Part shown: in pieces, positions 1-8,865 of the stretch
Layout of the letters: each line of letters starts with the position of its first letter
How positions within the stretch are numbered: the stretch's first letter is position 1
DNA from: an uncultured Chromatiaceae bacterium
Lineage (GTDB): Bacteria; Pseudomonadota; Gammaproteobacteria; Enterobacterales; Alteromonadaceae
Reading direction: 5' to 3'
Length of the DNA: 12,334 nucleotides
Assembly: GCA_946482615.1 (NCBI GenBank)
Contig: CAMLSF010000112.1
Location: 1-12,334 of the forward strand
Made by a program: the position numbers and the translations under genes
The notes under the pieces: generated by a model
Databases searched by the model: none
Told to the model about the DNA's origin: nothing
What the model saw: only the letters and a program-made list of their open reading frames with translations

Positions 1-1350
1 GCTGGCAAGCAAAGCTTGCTGACCGCTGATCAATTGTTGTTGTGCGCTGTACCAGGAACGCTGAGCGTCCAGTACCTGCAGATAACTGTCAGCCCCTTGT
101 TTAAAGCGTGCTTCGGACAGGGTAAAGCTTTGTTGATTGCTGTTGGCTAAATCCTGCTGCGCCTGTAACTGAGCTGCGTAACCGGCACGATCCGCTAAAG
201 AATCCGACACTTCACGAAAAGCCTGCTGGATTTTTTGCTGATAGGTTGCCAGTGCCACTTGCTGCTGTGCTTCGGCCACCTCCAGATTGGCTTGGGTTCG
301 ACCCATATTAAAGATCGGCAGGTTAATGGACGGAATAAAACTCCAGCTACCCGAACCACCTTTAAACAGATTATCCAGCTCGCCTGATGCTGAACCCGCA
401 GCGGCCGTTAAGCTGATGCTGGGGAAAAAGGCTGCTTTGGCTATGCCAATATTGGCGTTGGCGGCCAATAAGTCGTGTTCAGCAGCTTTTAAATCAGGTC
501 TTTGCTGCAATAAATCGGATGGCAAACCCGCAGGTAATTCAGGTAACTGCAGCAGTTTGCTCAGTGGTTGATCCGGCAGCAAGTCTGCGGACACTTGAGT
601 GCCAGTTAACAGATCCAAAGCGTTTTTATCCCGGGCCAGCAAACGCTGATAACGGGCTATATCTACTTTGGCGGTCGCTACTGTGCTTTTCACCTGCTGC
701 AAAGTTAAAGCTGAAGCGGCGCCTAAGTGATAGCTTTGCTCGGTCAGTTCCAGCGTTTTTTGCTGGCTGTGTAAGGTATGAGTCGCCAGTTCGAGTAACT
801 GCTGATCGGCCGCATAAGTCAGCCAGGCATTGGCAAGTTCCGCCACCAGACTGATCTGGCTGCTTAATTGCGCCTGCTCTGTGGCATACAGCTGCTGCAA
901 GGCTTGTTCTGACTGATTACGCACTTTGCCCCAAAAATCCAGCTCGTACGAAGTCATGCCCACAGTCGCGCTGTATTGCTGGCTGATTTGCGCAGTACCA
1001 GTACCTGTTAAATCGCCCGGTAAACGCTGGCGTGTGCCGGACGCATTTAAATCCAGCGACGGATACAAAGCCGAGTCTTCAATCTGATACAAAGCCCGTA
1101 CCCGCTGCACATTCAGTGCAGCGATTTGTAAGTCTTTGTTGTGGGCAAGGCTGAGTTCTATCAGTTGTTGCAGCTTAGGGTTACTGAAAAACTCTTGCCA
1201 ATGCAGCTCTGCCGCTTTGGTGCCAGAACCTGTGCTTGCTGCATAAGCAGCAGGCACAGGCAGTTCAATGGCTTGTTGTTCTGGCGCCAGCTGGCAGGCG
1301 CTTAATACCAAGAGGGCCAGAGCGCTTAAACTTAAAGTTGTTAATTTCAT
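1..1350 (-). CDS. Outer-membrane factor lipoprotein of RND efflux pump (NodT/OprM family), C-terminus cut by window edge
   Basis: This is the TolC-like outer-membrane channel that completes the tripartite efflux pump encoded just upstream. The start ATG is at 1350 and overlaps the pump gene's stop codon (ATGA overlap). An AGGAG ribosome site lies at 1359-1363. The 450 visible residues begin with a lipoprotein signal peptide ending in LSAC, so Cys19 is the likely lipidated residue, as in OprM/CusC-type channels and unlike E. coli TolC. Two repeated outer-membrane-efflux domains follow, recognisable from segments such as the early HWQEFF stretch, [12 protein letters not shown], the LLQQRPDL motif and the later PSINLPIF stretch. 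Family members are usually about 460-490 residues, so roughly 20-30 are missing beyond position 1. There is no in-window stop because the gene runs off the edge. Family assignment is firm; the transported substrates cannot be read from sequence. Confidence 0.93.
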   Translation of the reverse strand, partial: MKLTTLSLSALALLVLSACQLAPEQQAIELPVPAAYAASTGSGTKAAELHWQEFFSNPKLQQLIELSLAHNKDLQIAALNVQRVRALYQIEDSALYPSLDLNASGTRQRLPGDLTGTGTAQISQQYSATVGMTSYELDFWGKVRNQSEQALQQLYATEQAQLSSQISLVAELANAWLTYAADQQLLELATHTLHSQQKTLELTEQSYHLGAASALTLQQVKSTVATAKVDIARYQRLLARDKNALDLLTGTQVSADLLPDQPLSKLLQLPELPAGLPSDLLQQRPDLKAAEHDLLAANANIGIAKAAFFPSISLTAAAGSASGELDNLFKGGSGSWSFIPSINLPIFNMGRTQANLEVAEAQQQVALATYQQKIQQAFREVSDSLADRAGYAAQLQAQQDLANSNQQSFTLSEARFKQGADSYLQVLDAQRSWYSAQQQLISGQQALLAS

Positions 1351-4300
1351 TGAGCTTTCTCCTGTGCTGCTATCTGTTTGCCCGGGAATACGCGGCGGAC
1401 CAGCACAAAAAACATCGGCACAAAAATCACGGCCAGGATAGATGAAGCTAAAGTGCCGCCTATCACTGAAATACCCAGAGCATTTTGTGCACCTGAACCT
1501 GCACTGGAGGCAATAGCCAGCGGCAAGACACCACAAATAAAGGCCATAGAGGTCATTAAGATAGGGCGCAGACGTAAACGCACAGCTTCAATAGCGGCTT
1601 CGACTAAACCTAAACCCTGCTCCATCCGGTGAATGGCAAATTCCACAATCAGAATGGCATTTTTCGACGCCAGACCTATGGTGGTTAATAAACCCACCTG
1701 CAGATAGATGTCATTTGATAAGCTCGCAACCAGAGCGGCCAGGGCCGCACCAAACACACCCAGAGGCACTATCATCATCACAGCAGCAGGCACAGACCAG
1801 CTTTCATACAAGGCGGCTAAACACAGGAACACCACCAGCAAGGATAAGGCGTACAACAAAGGCGCCTGACCACCACTTAAACGCTCCTCGTACGAGATAC
1901 CTGTCCACTCATAGGCAAAACCCGGTGGCAGCTGTTTGGCCAGCTTTTCCATTTCATCCATGGCCTGACCCGTACTGTAACCCGGTGCTGCAGCGCCCTG
2001 AATTTCCATAGAGGAGAAGCCGTTATAACGTTCCAGACGGGGAGAGCCGTAGGTCCAGTGTGAAGTTGCAAAGGCGGAGAAGGGCACCATCTCACCTTCA
2101 CTGTTACGCACATACCATTTGGTTAAGTCTTCCGGCACCATGCGGCTGTCCGCTGCACCTTGCATATAGACTTTTTTCACCCGGCCACGGTCAATAAAAT
2201 CATTGACGTAACTGCTACCCCAGGCTGTGGCCAGCGTACTGTTGATATCGGCCTGACTGACATTCAAAGCTTCAGCTTTGGCTAAATCGATATCCAGTTT
2301 CAGCTCTGGCATATCTTCCTGACCATTAGGGCGCACACCAGCCAATACCGGGCTTTGAGCTGCCATACCTAACAATTGGTTACGGGCCGCCAATAACTGG
2401 TCGTGACCTAAACCAGCTCTGTCCTGTAAGTGCAGGTTAAAGCCGTTGGCTGTACCCAGCTCGACTACTGCTGGTGGCGGGAAAGCAAACACAAAAGCTT
2501 CTTTGATCGTAGCGAAATAGCCCATGGCTTTGCCTGCGACCGCACCTACAGATAAGTCTGGGCGCTGACGCTCATCCCAGTGTTTTAAGTTAACAAAACC
2601 TAAAGCAGCGTTCTGACCTGAACCTGCGAAACTAAAGCCTGTGACTGTAAAAATCGACTTCACAGCTTCGCTTTGATCCTGCAGGAAATGGTTTTCCATT
2701 TTCTCTACTACTTTCAGGGTTTGCTCTGTAGTAGAGCCTGCAGGCAAGACCACCTGGTTAAACATAATGCCCTGATCTTCATCAGGTAAAAACGCCGAAG
2801 GCAACTGGCTGAAAATAAACACCATACCGCCAACAATCAGGGCATAACCCAACAGGTAGCGTTTGCTTTGTTTAATCATACGACTGACAAAGTTTTGCGT
2901 GCCTTTATTGGTGTTATCAAAACCCCGGTTAAAGCCAGAGAAAAACTTGCCTAACACAGAGTTGTCGTCATGCACATGGCTTGGTTTTAATAAGGTGGCA
3001 CACAAAGCCGGTGTCAGAATTAAAGCCACCAGTACAGACAGCGCCATAGCAGATACCAGGGTGATGGAGAACTGACGGTAAATCACACCGGTCGAACCAC
3101 CAAAAAACGCCATAGGTACAAAAACCGCAGACAACACCATGGCGATACCTACCAAGGCGCCTTTAATTTCATCCATCGATTTACGGGTGGCTTCCAGTGG
3201 CGACAAACCTTCTTCAGTCATCACCCGCTCAACGTTTTCAACTACTACTATGGCGTCATCCACCAGCAAACCTATCGCCAGTACCATAGCAAACATGGTC
3301 AGGGTATTAATGGAGTAGCCAAAGGCTGACAAAATAGCGAAGGTACCCAGCAACACCACAGGCACTGCTATGGTTGGAATTAAAGTAGCGCGGAAGTTCT
3401 GCAGGAACAGATACATCACAAAAAATACTAACACCACGGCTTCAATCAGCGTGTGTACTACTTTTTCAATCGACAAAGACACAAAAGGAGTGGTGTCGTA
3501 AGGGACGACAGATTTTAAGCCAGCCGGAAAAAAGGGCTCTAAGTCAGCCAAAGCTTTTTTCACACCAGCTGCTGTTTCCAGCGCATTGGCACCGCTGGCC
3601 AGTTTTACCCCTATACCTGAGGCAGGTTTACCGTTAAAACGAGCTACTACGCCGTAGTTTTCGCCACCCAGTTCAACTTTAGCTACATCACCTAAGCGAA
3701 CCACTGAACCGTCACTGTTGGTTTTAACCAGAATTTCACGGAACTGCTCCGGAGTTTGCAAGCGGCTTTGGGCTGTGACTGTCGCATTCAGTTGCTGGCC
3801 CTGAACCGCAGGCATACCACCCAACTGGCCGGCAGACACCTGAGCATTCTGCGCACTAATCGCAGCGCTGATATCAGCTGTGGTCAGTTTATAGTTTTGT
3901 AATTTGGCCGGGTCTAACCAAATTCGCATCGCGTACTGAGAACCAAACAGCTGTACTTCACCTACACCGTCCACGCGGGAAATGATGTCCTGCACATTGG
4001 AGGCGACATAGTCGCCTATGTCGATGTTGCTCATGCTGCCGTCTTCAGAGACAAAACCTGCCACTAACAGGAAGTTACGGGCTGATTTGGCCACAGACAC
4101 ACCCTGACGCTGCACTTCCTGTGGTAACAGCGGCGTAGCCAGCGCCAGTTTGTTTTGCACCTGAACCTGAGCTATATCCGGGTTGGTATCGGCGCTGAAG
4201 GTTAAGGTTAAAGTGACTGAACCATTGGACTCAGAGGTGGATGACATATACATCAGGCCATCCAACCCTTTCATTTTTTGTTCTATCACCTGGGTAACTG

Positions 4301-4478
4301 TATCTTCCAGAGTACGGGCTGAAGCACCGGGATAGCTGGCGCTGACGCTGATAGCAGGTGGTGCTATCGACGGATATTGTGCTATTGGCAAGGTATTGAT
4401 GGCTAAAATACCTGCGAGCATCACTACTATGGCCAACACCCAGGCAAAAATCGGCCTGTCGATAAAAAATCGTGACAT
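1347..4478 (-). CDS. AcrB/MexB-type RND multidrug efflux transporter, inner-membrane pump (HAE1 family)
   Basis: This is a proton-driven drug exporter of the inner membrane and the middle component of the tripartite pump. Its 1043 residues match the usual AcrB length (1049). It opens with [16 protein letters not shown], the standard first transmembrane segment. The proton-relay residues are intact: Asp407 and Asp408 in [13 protein letters not shown], Lys939 in [11 protein letters not shown], and Arg969 and Thr976 in the [11 protein letters not shown] stretch. The distal drug pocket and switch loop keep Phe610, Phe615, Phe617 and Phe628 at AcrB-like numbering, with FAGSGQN in the loop. This supports a hydrophobic and amphiphilic drug exporter rather than a CusA-type metal pump. 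The start is backed by GGAG at 4486-4489, seven bases upstream. It lies 18 bases after the fusion-protein gene and overlaps the outer-membrane gene by four bases, so the three are probably co-transcribed. Exact substrate range is unknown. Confidence 0.97.
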   Translation of the reverse strand: MSRFFIDRPIFAWVLAIVVMLAGILAINTLPIAQYPSIAPPAISVSASYPGASARTLEDTVTQVIEQKMKGLDGLMYMSSTSESNGSVTLTLTFSADTNPDIAQVQVQNKLALATPLLPQEVQRQGVSVAKSARNFLLVAGFVSEDGSMSNIDIGDYVASNVQDIISRVDGVGEVQLFGSQYAMRIWLDPAKLQNYKLTTADISAAISAQNAQVSAGQLGGMPAVQGQQLNATVTAQSRLQTPEQFREILVKTNSDGSVVRLGDVAKVELGGENYGVVARFNGKPASGIGVKLASGANALETAAGVKKALADLEPFFPAGLKSVVPYDTTPFVSLSIEKVVHTLIEAVVLVFFVMYLFLQNFRATLIPTIAVPVVLLGTFAILSAFGYSINTLTMFAMVLAIGLLVDDAIVVVENVERVMTEEGLSPLEATRKSMDEIKGALVGIAMVLSAVFVPMAFFGGSTGVIYRQFSITLVSAMALSVLVALILTPALCATLLKPSHVHDDNSVLGKFFSGFNRGFDNTNKGTQNFVSRMIKQSKRYLLGYALIVGGMVFIFSQLPSAFLPDEDQGIMFNQVVLPAGSTTEQTLKVVEKMENHFLQDQSEAVKSIFTVTGFSFAGSGQNAALGFVNLKHWDERQRPDLSVGAVAGKAMGYFATIKEAFVFAFPPPAVVELGTANGFNLHLQDRAGLGHDQLLAARNQLLGMAAQSPVLAGVRPNGQEDMPELKLDIDLAKAEALNVSQADINSTLATAWGSSYVNDFIDRGRVKKVYMQGAADSRMVPEDLTKWYVRNSEGEMVPFSAFATSHWTYGSPRLERYNGFSSMEIQGAAAPGYSTGQAMDEMEKLAKQLPPGFAYEWTGISYEERLSGGQAPLLYALSLLVVFLCLAALYESWSVPAAVMMIVPLGVFGAALAALVASLSNDIYLQVGLLTTIGLASKNAILIVEFAIHRMEQGLGLVEAAIEAVRLRLRPILMTSMAFICGVLPLAIASSAGSGAQNALGISVIGGTLASSILAVIFVPMFFVLVRRVFPGKQIAAQEKAQ

Positions 4479-4496
4479 CAGAATTCTCCGTTGGCG

Positions 4497-5660
4497 TTAT
4501 TGTGACTTGGCTTGAGCAGCTGATTCAGCCGGAACCGCCTGTACTGGCGCGCCAGGACGTATTTTCTGTAAGCCTTCAACAATCAGTTGATCACCGGCAT
4601 TTAAGCCGCTGCTGACCAGCCAGTCTGAACCAATAGTGCGGTCGGCCTGTAAAATACGGGCTTCAACTTTGCCTTCTTTGCCAATGACCATGGCGGTCGC
4701 TTCACCTTTGCTGTTACGGCTGATACCACGTTGTGGCGCCAGAATAGCGTTGGCTTTAACGCCTTCCACTACGTCAGCACGTACATACATACCGGGCAGC
4801 AGTAACTTTTCAGGGTTAGGAAACTGGGCTCTTAAGGTGACAGAACCTGTGCCCGGATCCACTGTCACTTCCGAAAATTGCAAAGTGCCTTTGTGTGGGT
4901 ACACAGAGCCGTCTTCCATCTTCAGTTCAACTTGCGTCTGAATGGCGGCATCTGCACCTAAAGCGCCTGAGGCCAGAGCTTTTTTCAGTTGCAGCAACTC
5001 GTTGCTTGACTGAGTCAGGTCGACATAAATTGGGTCCAATGAGGTCACAGTTGCCAAAGCTGAGGCTTGGTTGGCGCTGACTAAAGCACCGGCTGTCACA
5101 GCGGATTTACTGATCTGGCCGCTGATCGGAGACAAAACTTTGCTGTAATTTAAATTGATCTGAGCGGTTTTCAGCTGAGCCTGAGCTGTTAATAAATCGG
5201 CCTGCGCTTGTTTATAGGCTGCATCTGCCTCATCAAATTCCTGCTGACTGACGGCTTTAATTTTTAACAGTTCGGTGTAACGGCTGGCTTTGGCTTTACT
5301 GCTGGCAATGCTGGCCTGAGCCCGTGCTACTGCTGCTTTTGCGCTTGAAAGCTGAGCTTCAAAAGTAGCAGGGTCGATTTGATACAAAGCCTGACCGGCT
5401 TTCACTTCACCGCCTTCGGTAAATAAACGCTGCAAAATGATGCCATCGACCTGAGGACGGATTTCAGCAATTTGTGAGGCGGCCACACGGCCCGGTAATT
5501 CTTTCGTCAGGGTAATGGCCTGACTTTTCAGAGTGACGACACCCACAGGCATAGCCTGAGCAACAGGTGCTGAGGCTTGTTGAGCCTGGCCACAACCGGC
5601 CAAAGCAACAGAGCCCGCCAGGGCTGAAAGGGCAAAAAATACAATGCGGGAACGCTGCAT
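4497..5660 (-). CDS. AcrA/MexA-type periplasmic membrane fusion lipoprotein of RND efflux pump
   Basis: This adaptor lipoprotein bridges the inner-membrane pump and the outer-membrane channel. I start it at the ATG ending at 5660 (387 residues). The in-frame ATG at 5675 would lie in the middle of the Shine-Dalgarno/leader stretch and lacks its own ribosome site. From the chosen start, a signal peptide ends in LAGC with Cys23 as the lipidated residue. The two lipoyl half-motifs are at about residues 61-98 (RPQVDGIILQRLFTEGG) and 175-205 (SPISGQISKS). They flank an Ala/Gln/Lys-rich helical hairpin at about 100-172, which docks on the outer-membrane factor. A beta-barrel and membrane-proximal domain follow, including the LLLPGMYVRADV stretch. 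It is first in the operon, directly downstream of the operator and promoter described separately. The family is certain; the choice of start is probable. Confidence 0.95.
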   Translation of the reverse strand: MQRSRIVFFALSALAGSVALAGCGQAQQASAPVAQAMPVGVVTLKSQAITLTKELPGRVAASQIAEIRPQVDGIILQRLFTEGGEVKAGQALYQIDPATFEAQLSSAKAAVARAQASIASSKAKASRYTELLKIKAVSQQEFDEADAAYKQAQADLLTAQAQLKTAQINLNYSKVLSPISGQISKSAVTAGALVSANQASALATVTSLDPIYVDLTQSSNELLQLKKALASGALGADAAIQTQVELKMEDGSVYPHKGTLQFSEVTVDPGTGSVTLRAQFPNPEKLLLPGMYVRADVVEGVKANAILAPQRGISRNSKGEATAMVIGKEGKVEARILQADRTIGSDWLVSSGLNAGDQLIVEGLQKIRPGAPVQAVPAESAAQAKSQ

Positions 5661-5669
5661 GTTTAAAAT

Positions 5670-5673
5670 CTCC
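5670..5673 (-). promoter_or_regulatory. Ribosome-binding site deciding the start of the membrane fusion protein gene
   Basis: On the minus strand this reads GGAG, nine bases before the ATG ending at 5660. The alternative upstream ATG (ending 5675) overlaps this GGAG and would sit only about nine bases from the predicted transcription start. The downstream start is therefore preferred, and it also gives a more typical lipoprotein signal peptide beginning MQRSRIVFFA. Confidence 0.7.
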
Positions 5674-5675
5674 AT

Positions 5676-5697
5676 TTAGAGTGAACGTTCATTCTAA
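5676..5697. promoter_or_regulatory. 22-bp inverted repeat, probable TetR-family operator for the efflux operon
   Basis: The two 11-base arms match at 10 of 11 positions. The core reads gagtgaacgttcattc on the plus strand, with a perfect TGAACGTTCA centre. This GAATGAACGTTCATTC-type palindrome resembles known operators of TetR-family repressors, for example that of Bacillus megaterium BM3R1, from memory. It overlaps the predicted -10 element of the efflux operon, so a bound repressor would block RNA polymerase. AcrAB/MexAB-type operons are commonly repressed by TetR-family proteins, but no such gene is in this window, so the cognate regulator would be encoded elsewhere. The repeat is seen directly; its role is inferred. 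Confidence 0.65.
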
Positions 5698-5719
5698 GTT
5701 GTTTGTCCGGTTTTTTCCA
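5691..5719 (-). promoter_or_regulatory. Predicted sigma-70 promoter of the RND efflux operon
   Basis: Reading the minus strand, a -35-like TGGAAA (complement of 5714-5719, 4 of 6 consensus) is followed after exactly 17 bases by TAGAAT (complement of 5691-5696, 5 of 6 consensus). Transcription would start near 5684, leaving a short leader that contains the GGAG ribosome site. The -10 lies inside the 22-bp inverted repeat, which fits repression by occlusion. Motif matching was done by eye only. Confidence 0.5.
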
Positions 5720-5785
5720 GCTTAATTTGTCGCCGTTTTACTGGCATTGGTCGTGAACTGAATAAAAAAGGCGCAGTGACTGACT

Positions 5786-5827
5786 TTGTTTCAGATCAAA
5801 ACAGAGTAAAAGCTGATGTTTTAAACT
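5786..5827 (+). promoter_or_regulatory. FNR/ANR-type box and -10 element of the hemN promoter (class II arrangement)
   Basis: TTGTTTCAGATCAA at 5786-5799 matches the FNR/ANR consensus TTGAT-N4-ATCAA at 9 of 10 fixed positions. A TAAACT hexamer at 5822-5827 (4 of 6 to TATAAT) would place +1 near 5834. That puts the box centre at -41.5, the standard position for FNR activation from a site overlapping -35. HemN genes are induced under oxygen limitation by FNR or ANR in several gammaproteobacteria, so the site fits the downstream gene. The same region carries the divergent efflux promoter, but the box lies well upstream of it. Confidence 0.6.
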
Positions 5828-5863
5828 GCAGTCACCTTTGAGGGGTTCACAGAGAAAAGTTCA

Positions 5864-7225
5864 ATGCAGGTGTTATGGTCAGCTGAGTTAATTCAGAAGT
5901 ATTCGATGAATGGTCCCCGTTATACCTCGTACCCAACGGCTTTGTCTTTATTGCCTGATTTTCCAACGTCAGCAGTGCAGGCTGCTTTGGCTGGTTCTGC
6001 CAATGAGCTCTGTTTATACCTGCATATCCCCTTTTGTCAGCAGCTGTGTTACTACTGCGGTTGCAACAAAATAGTGACCCGCCACAGTGAAAAAGCTGAC
6101 TTGTATCTGCAAAGTCTGGCGACAGAGATGGCGCTGTATCAGCCGCTGCTTCGCGACAAAAGCATTTCACAGTTGCATTTAGGGGGCGGCACTCCGACCT
6201 TTTTAACACAAGAGCAGTTGTCCACACTTATGCAGTTGCTCAGGCAACATTTTGTCTTTAACACCGATGCTGAGCTTTCGATCGAAATAGATCCACGCAG
6301 CTGTAGTCTGGAAAAACTGGCTCATTTACGCCAATTGGGTTTTAGCCGTGTCAGCTTTGGGGTGCAGGACTTTGACGGGCAGGTGCAAATTGCCATCAAC
6401 AGAGTACAAAGCGAAGATCTGGTGCGCTCTTTAGTGTTGGAGGCCAGACGTTTAGGTTTTAGTTCTATTAATCTCGATTTGGTTTATGGTTTGCCTTACC
6501 AACAACCTGACAGTTTTTTGCAAACCCTGCACAGCGTTTTGCAGCTGGATCCGGATCGGGTGTCTTTGTTCAGTTATGCCCATTTACCTACCCGTTTTGC
6601 CGCCCAGCGTAAAATCCCAACCCAAAGCCTGCCACAGGCTGAAGACAAGTTAGAGCTACTGCAACTGGCTATCCGGTATTTCAGTCAGGCTGGTTATCAG
6701 TGCATAGGTATGGATCATTTTGCCAAAACCACAGACTCGCTGGCCATAGCTCAGCAACAAGGCAAACTGCAGCGTAATTTCCAGGGTTATACCACAGCAG
6801 GGCAAGATGCTTTGATTGGCCTGGGGGTGTCTTCTATCAGTCAGGTCAATGGGGTGATCTGGCAAAACCAAAAAGAACTGCAGCATTATCAGCAGATGCT
6901 TGCTGGCGGGCTGCTGCCGCTGGAACGGGGTTTTAGTTTAAGTCTGGATGATAAAATCCGTGCTGCGTTAATCAGTCAACTGATGTGCCATTTTGAACTG
7001 GATATCCAGGCCTTTTGTCAGCGCTTTGCTCTGCAGGATTTCTGGGGTTATTTTGCCGATGCCTTACCTAAGCTGGACCCGCTGATCGCCGATGGTTTAG
7101 TGTTGTGTTCCCACACTCATATTCAGGTGACGCCACTGGGCCGTTTGCTGGTGCGTTTAGTCTGTGCCAGTTTTGATCGTTATCTGCATCAGGGCAATAC
7201 CCAGAACTATTCCAAAGTGGTTTGA
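5864..7225 (+). CDS. hemN: Oxygen-independent coproporphyrinogen III oxidase (radical SAM)
   Basis: HemN decarboxylates two propionate side chains of coproporphyrinogen III to give protoporphyrinogen IX in haem synthesis. It works without oxygen, using S-adenosylmethionine and a [4Fe-4S] cluster, in the cytoplasm. The 453 residues match E. coli HemN (457) almost end to end. The N-terminus has the substrate-side stretch GPRYTSYPTA. The HIPFCQQLCYYCGCNKIVTR segment carries the radical-SAM cysteines Cys58, Cys62 and Cys65, with the HemN-typical extra Cys67. GGGTPTFL follows near residue 108, and GMDHFA and RNFQGYTT mark the C-terminal half. These features separate true HemN from HemW-like proteins, which lack the full Cys pattern and N-terminal extension. 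The ATG is preceded by a weak AGAGA purine stretch about eight bases away. The gene appears monocistronic: an FNR-type promoter lies upstream and a terminator downstream. Confidence 0.97.
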   Translation: MQVLWSAELIQKYSMNGPRYTSYPTALSLLPDFPTSAVQAALAGSANELCLYLHIPFCQQLCYYCGCNKIVTRHSEKADLYLQSLATEMALYQPLLRDKSISQLHLGGGTPTFLTQEQLSTLMQLLRQHFVFNTDAELSIEIDPRSCSLEKLAHLRQLGFSRVSFGVQDFDGQVQIAINRVQSEDLVRSLVLEARRLGFSSINLDLVYGLPYQQPDSFLQTLHSVLQLDPDRVSLFSYAHLPTRFAAQRKIPTQSLPQAEDKLELLQLAIRYFSQAGYQCIGMDHFAKTTDSLAIAQQQGKLQRNFQGYTTAGQDALIGLGVSSISQVNGVIWQNQKELQHYQQMLAGGLLPLERGFSLSLDDKIRAALISQLMCHFELDIQAFCQRFALQDFWGYFADALPKLDPLIADGLVLCSHTHIQVTPLGRLLVRLVCASFDRYLHQGNTQNYSKVV

Positions 7226-7250
7226 TCCAACGCAAAACCCGGATGAAAGC

Positions 7251-7278
7251 AGGCGCTATGATGCGCCTCGTCTTTTTC
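7251..7278 (+). terminator. Short Rho-independent terminator after hemN
   Basis: AGGCGC (7251-7256) pairs perfectly with GCGCCT (7263-7268) around a six-base loop, TATGAT. The T-rich tract TCTTTTTCT follows within two bases. It starts 25 bases after the hemN stop and ends shortly before trhP. The stem is short at six pairs but GC-rich. It probably separates hemN from the next unit, possibly only partially. Confidence 0.55.
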
Positions 7279-7296
7279 TGATCTGTGGATTGCCCA

Positions 7297-8613
7297 ATGA
7301 ATGCTCCTGAACTTTTATCTCCGGCTGGTAGTTTAAAAGCCATGCGGATGGCTTTTGCTTATGGTGCTGATGCTGTGTATGCCGGTCAGCCACGTTTTAG
7401 TTTGCGGGTGCGTAATAACGAATTTGATTTAGCCACTTTGGCTATTGGCATCAAAGAGGCGCATCAGCTGGGTAAAAAATTTTATCTGGTGGTCAATATT
7501 GCGCCGCATAACAGCAAGTTGCAGCATTTTGTTGCAGATATGGCACCTGCTATAGCGCTGGGGCCAGATGCGCTTATTGTATCTGACCCCGGTGTAGTGT
7601 TTTTACTCCGTCAGCATTTCCCGCAGATGCCACTGCATTTGTCGGTGCAGGCCAATACGGTGAATTGGGCTGCAGTCATGTTCTGGCAGCAACAAGGCAT
7701 AGAACGGGTGATTTTATCCCGCGAGCTGGCGCTGGAAGAAATAGCGCAAATCCGCGAACAAGCGCCAGAAATGGAGCTGGAAGTGTTTGTACATGGGGCT
7801 TTGTGTATGGCCTATTCAGGCCGCTGTTTATTGTCAGGTTATATCAATAAACGCGACCCGAATCAGGGCGCTTGTACCAATGCCTGCCGTTGGTCTTATC
7901 AATCCCATGACGCTGTGGTCGATGAGGTGGGGCAATACCAACCTTTAGTTGAGCCTGTGCTGGTCGAAGAGCAAGGCCGGCCAGGTGAACTGATGCTGCT
8001 GGATGAAGACGAACATGGCAGTTATATCTTTAACTCCAAAGACTTGCGTGCCGTACAGCATGTAGCAGCACTGACCGCTATGGGCGTGCATTCGCTGAAA
8101 ATCGAAGGCCGCACCAAGTCACCTTATTATGTGGCGCGCACAGCTCAGGTCTACCGCCAAGCTATAGATGACGCTATGGCGGGCAAAAGTTTTGATGTTG
8201 ATTTACTGCAGCAACTAAATGGCATGGCCAACCGTGGTTTTACCGAAGGTTTTTTGCGTCGCCATATACCGGCTGAGTTGCAGAATTACCAGACCAGCCA
8301 CAGCGAAGGTGAACAGTTACTGGTAGGGGAATTCAGCGGTGAACTCAATGCGCAGGGCCGGGCTTTGCTGCACGTAAAAAATCGGTTTAGCTTTGACGAT
8401 CAACTGCTGCTGATGACTCCACAAGGCATCACAGAGATAGAGTCTGTTTTCTATGCCGCAGATGGTCAACAACTCTTGGTGGCACCGGGCTCGGGTTATC
8501 AGGTCTGGTTTCAGTTGCCCGACGGAATAAAACCAGACTATGGCTTTTTGCTAAAGCAACAAAAGCTTCAGGCTAAAACATCTTGTGGGGACACTTTATG
8601 TCAGTGTGGATAG
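7297..8613 (+). CDS. trhP: tRNA uridine-34 hydroxylase TrhP (YegQ), peptidase U32 family
   Basis: TrhP (formerly YegQ) is required for prephenate-dependent 5-hydroxyuridine formation at tRNA position 34, the first step towards cmo5U, which widens wobble decoding. It is named a peptidase only by family. I start it at ATG 7297, giving MNAPELLSPAG, which aligns with the E. coli start MFKPELLSPAG; a GTG at 7285 is in frame but unnecessary. The protein is 438 residues. Near-identical blocks include AFAYGADAVYAGQPR, NIAPHNSKL, LSVQAN and GVHSLKIEGRTKS. The U32 signature EVFVHGALC...GRCLLS holds Cys170 and Cys177, and GACTNACRW holds Cys193 and Cys197. Together these are the likely Fe-S ligands. The tail is unusual, ending CGDTLCQCG with three further cysteines (Cys430, Cys435, Cys437). 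The last 16 bases overlap the ferredoxin gene. Confidence 0.95.
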   Translation: MNAPELLSPAGSLKAMRMAFAYGADAVYAGQPRFSLRVRNNEFDLATLAIGIKEAHQLGKKFYLVVNIAPHNSKLQHFVADMAPAIALGPDALIVSDPGVVFLLRQHFPQMPLHLSVQANTVNWAAVMFWQQQGIERVILSRELALEEIAQIREQAPEMELEVFVHGALCMAYSGRCLLSGYINKRDPNQGACTNACRWSYQSHDAVVDEVGQYQPLVEPVLVEEQGRPGELMLLDEDEHGSYIFNSKDLRAVQHVAALTAMGVHSLKIEGRTKSPYYVARTAQVYRQAIDDAMAGKSFDVDLLQQLNGMANRGFTEGFLRRHIPAELQNYQTSHSEGEQLLVGEFSGELNAQGRALLHVKNRFSFDDQLLLMTPQGITEIESVFYAADGQQLLVAPGSGYQVWFQLPDGIKPDYGFLLKQQKLQAKTSCGDTLCQCG

Positions 8614-8813
8614 AGGATCTGTGTATTAACTGTGATATCTGTGCACCAGAATGCCCGAATACAGCCATTTACAGAGGCGAAACCCATTATCAGGTGGATG
8701 TGGACTTATGCACTGAATGTGTTGGTTTTTACGATAAACCAGCCTGTATTGAGGTCTGTCCGCTGGATTGTATTAAGTACCTTCCGGCCGGGCCTGAAGC
8801 CGCGGCAATTTAA
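8598..8813 (+). CDS. yfhL: YfhL-type 2[4Fe-4S] dicluster ferredoxin
   Basis: This small cytoplasmic electron carrier is 71 residues long, against 86 for E. coli YfhL. It has two four-cysteine clusters. The first is CINCDICAPECP (CX2CX2CX3CP). The second is CTECVGFYDKPACIEVCP (CX2CX8CX3CP), the long-insert spacing typical of the Allochromatium-type ferredoxins to which YfhL belongs. I start at ATG 8598 (MSVWIEDLC), seven bases after a GGGG ribosome site at 8587-8590. An ATG five codons earlier sits before the in-frame continuation and is not needed. The gene begins inside the last 16 bases of trhP, so translation is probably coupled. The short C-terminus ends after GPEAAAI and lacks the E. coli helical tail. 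A role feeding electrons to TrhP is inference from this arrangement. Confidence 0.93.
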   Translation: MSVWIEDLCINCDICAPECPNTAIYRGETHYQVDVDLCTECVGFYDKPACIEVCPLDCIKYLPAGPEAAAI

Positions 8814-8865
8814 TTTACCGATCTGCACTTCTTTTTCCATTTTTCTCACTAAACTATTGAAACAT

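Noticed and set aside
5753..5850. Nested short inverted repeats around the hemN promoter (GTGAAC/GTTCAC and GTGACTG/CAGTCAC)
   Set aside because: The arms are only six and seven bases, widely and unequally spaced, and expected by chance at this scale. The FNR-type box explains the region better.
5847..6227. 126-codon minus-strand frame across the hemN start
   Set aside because: It is antisense to the strongly conserved N-terminal part of HemN and is a shadow of that coding frame.
7257..7262. TATGAT as a -10 element for trhP
   Set aside because: It forms the loop of the hemN terminator hairpin, and no acceptable -35 lies 16-18 bases upstream.
7285..7296. GTG start for trhP four codons upstream of the chosen ATG
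   Set aside because: The ATG at 7297 gives the N-terminus that matches E. coli YegQ in position; the extra residues have no family support.
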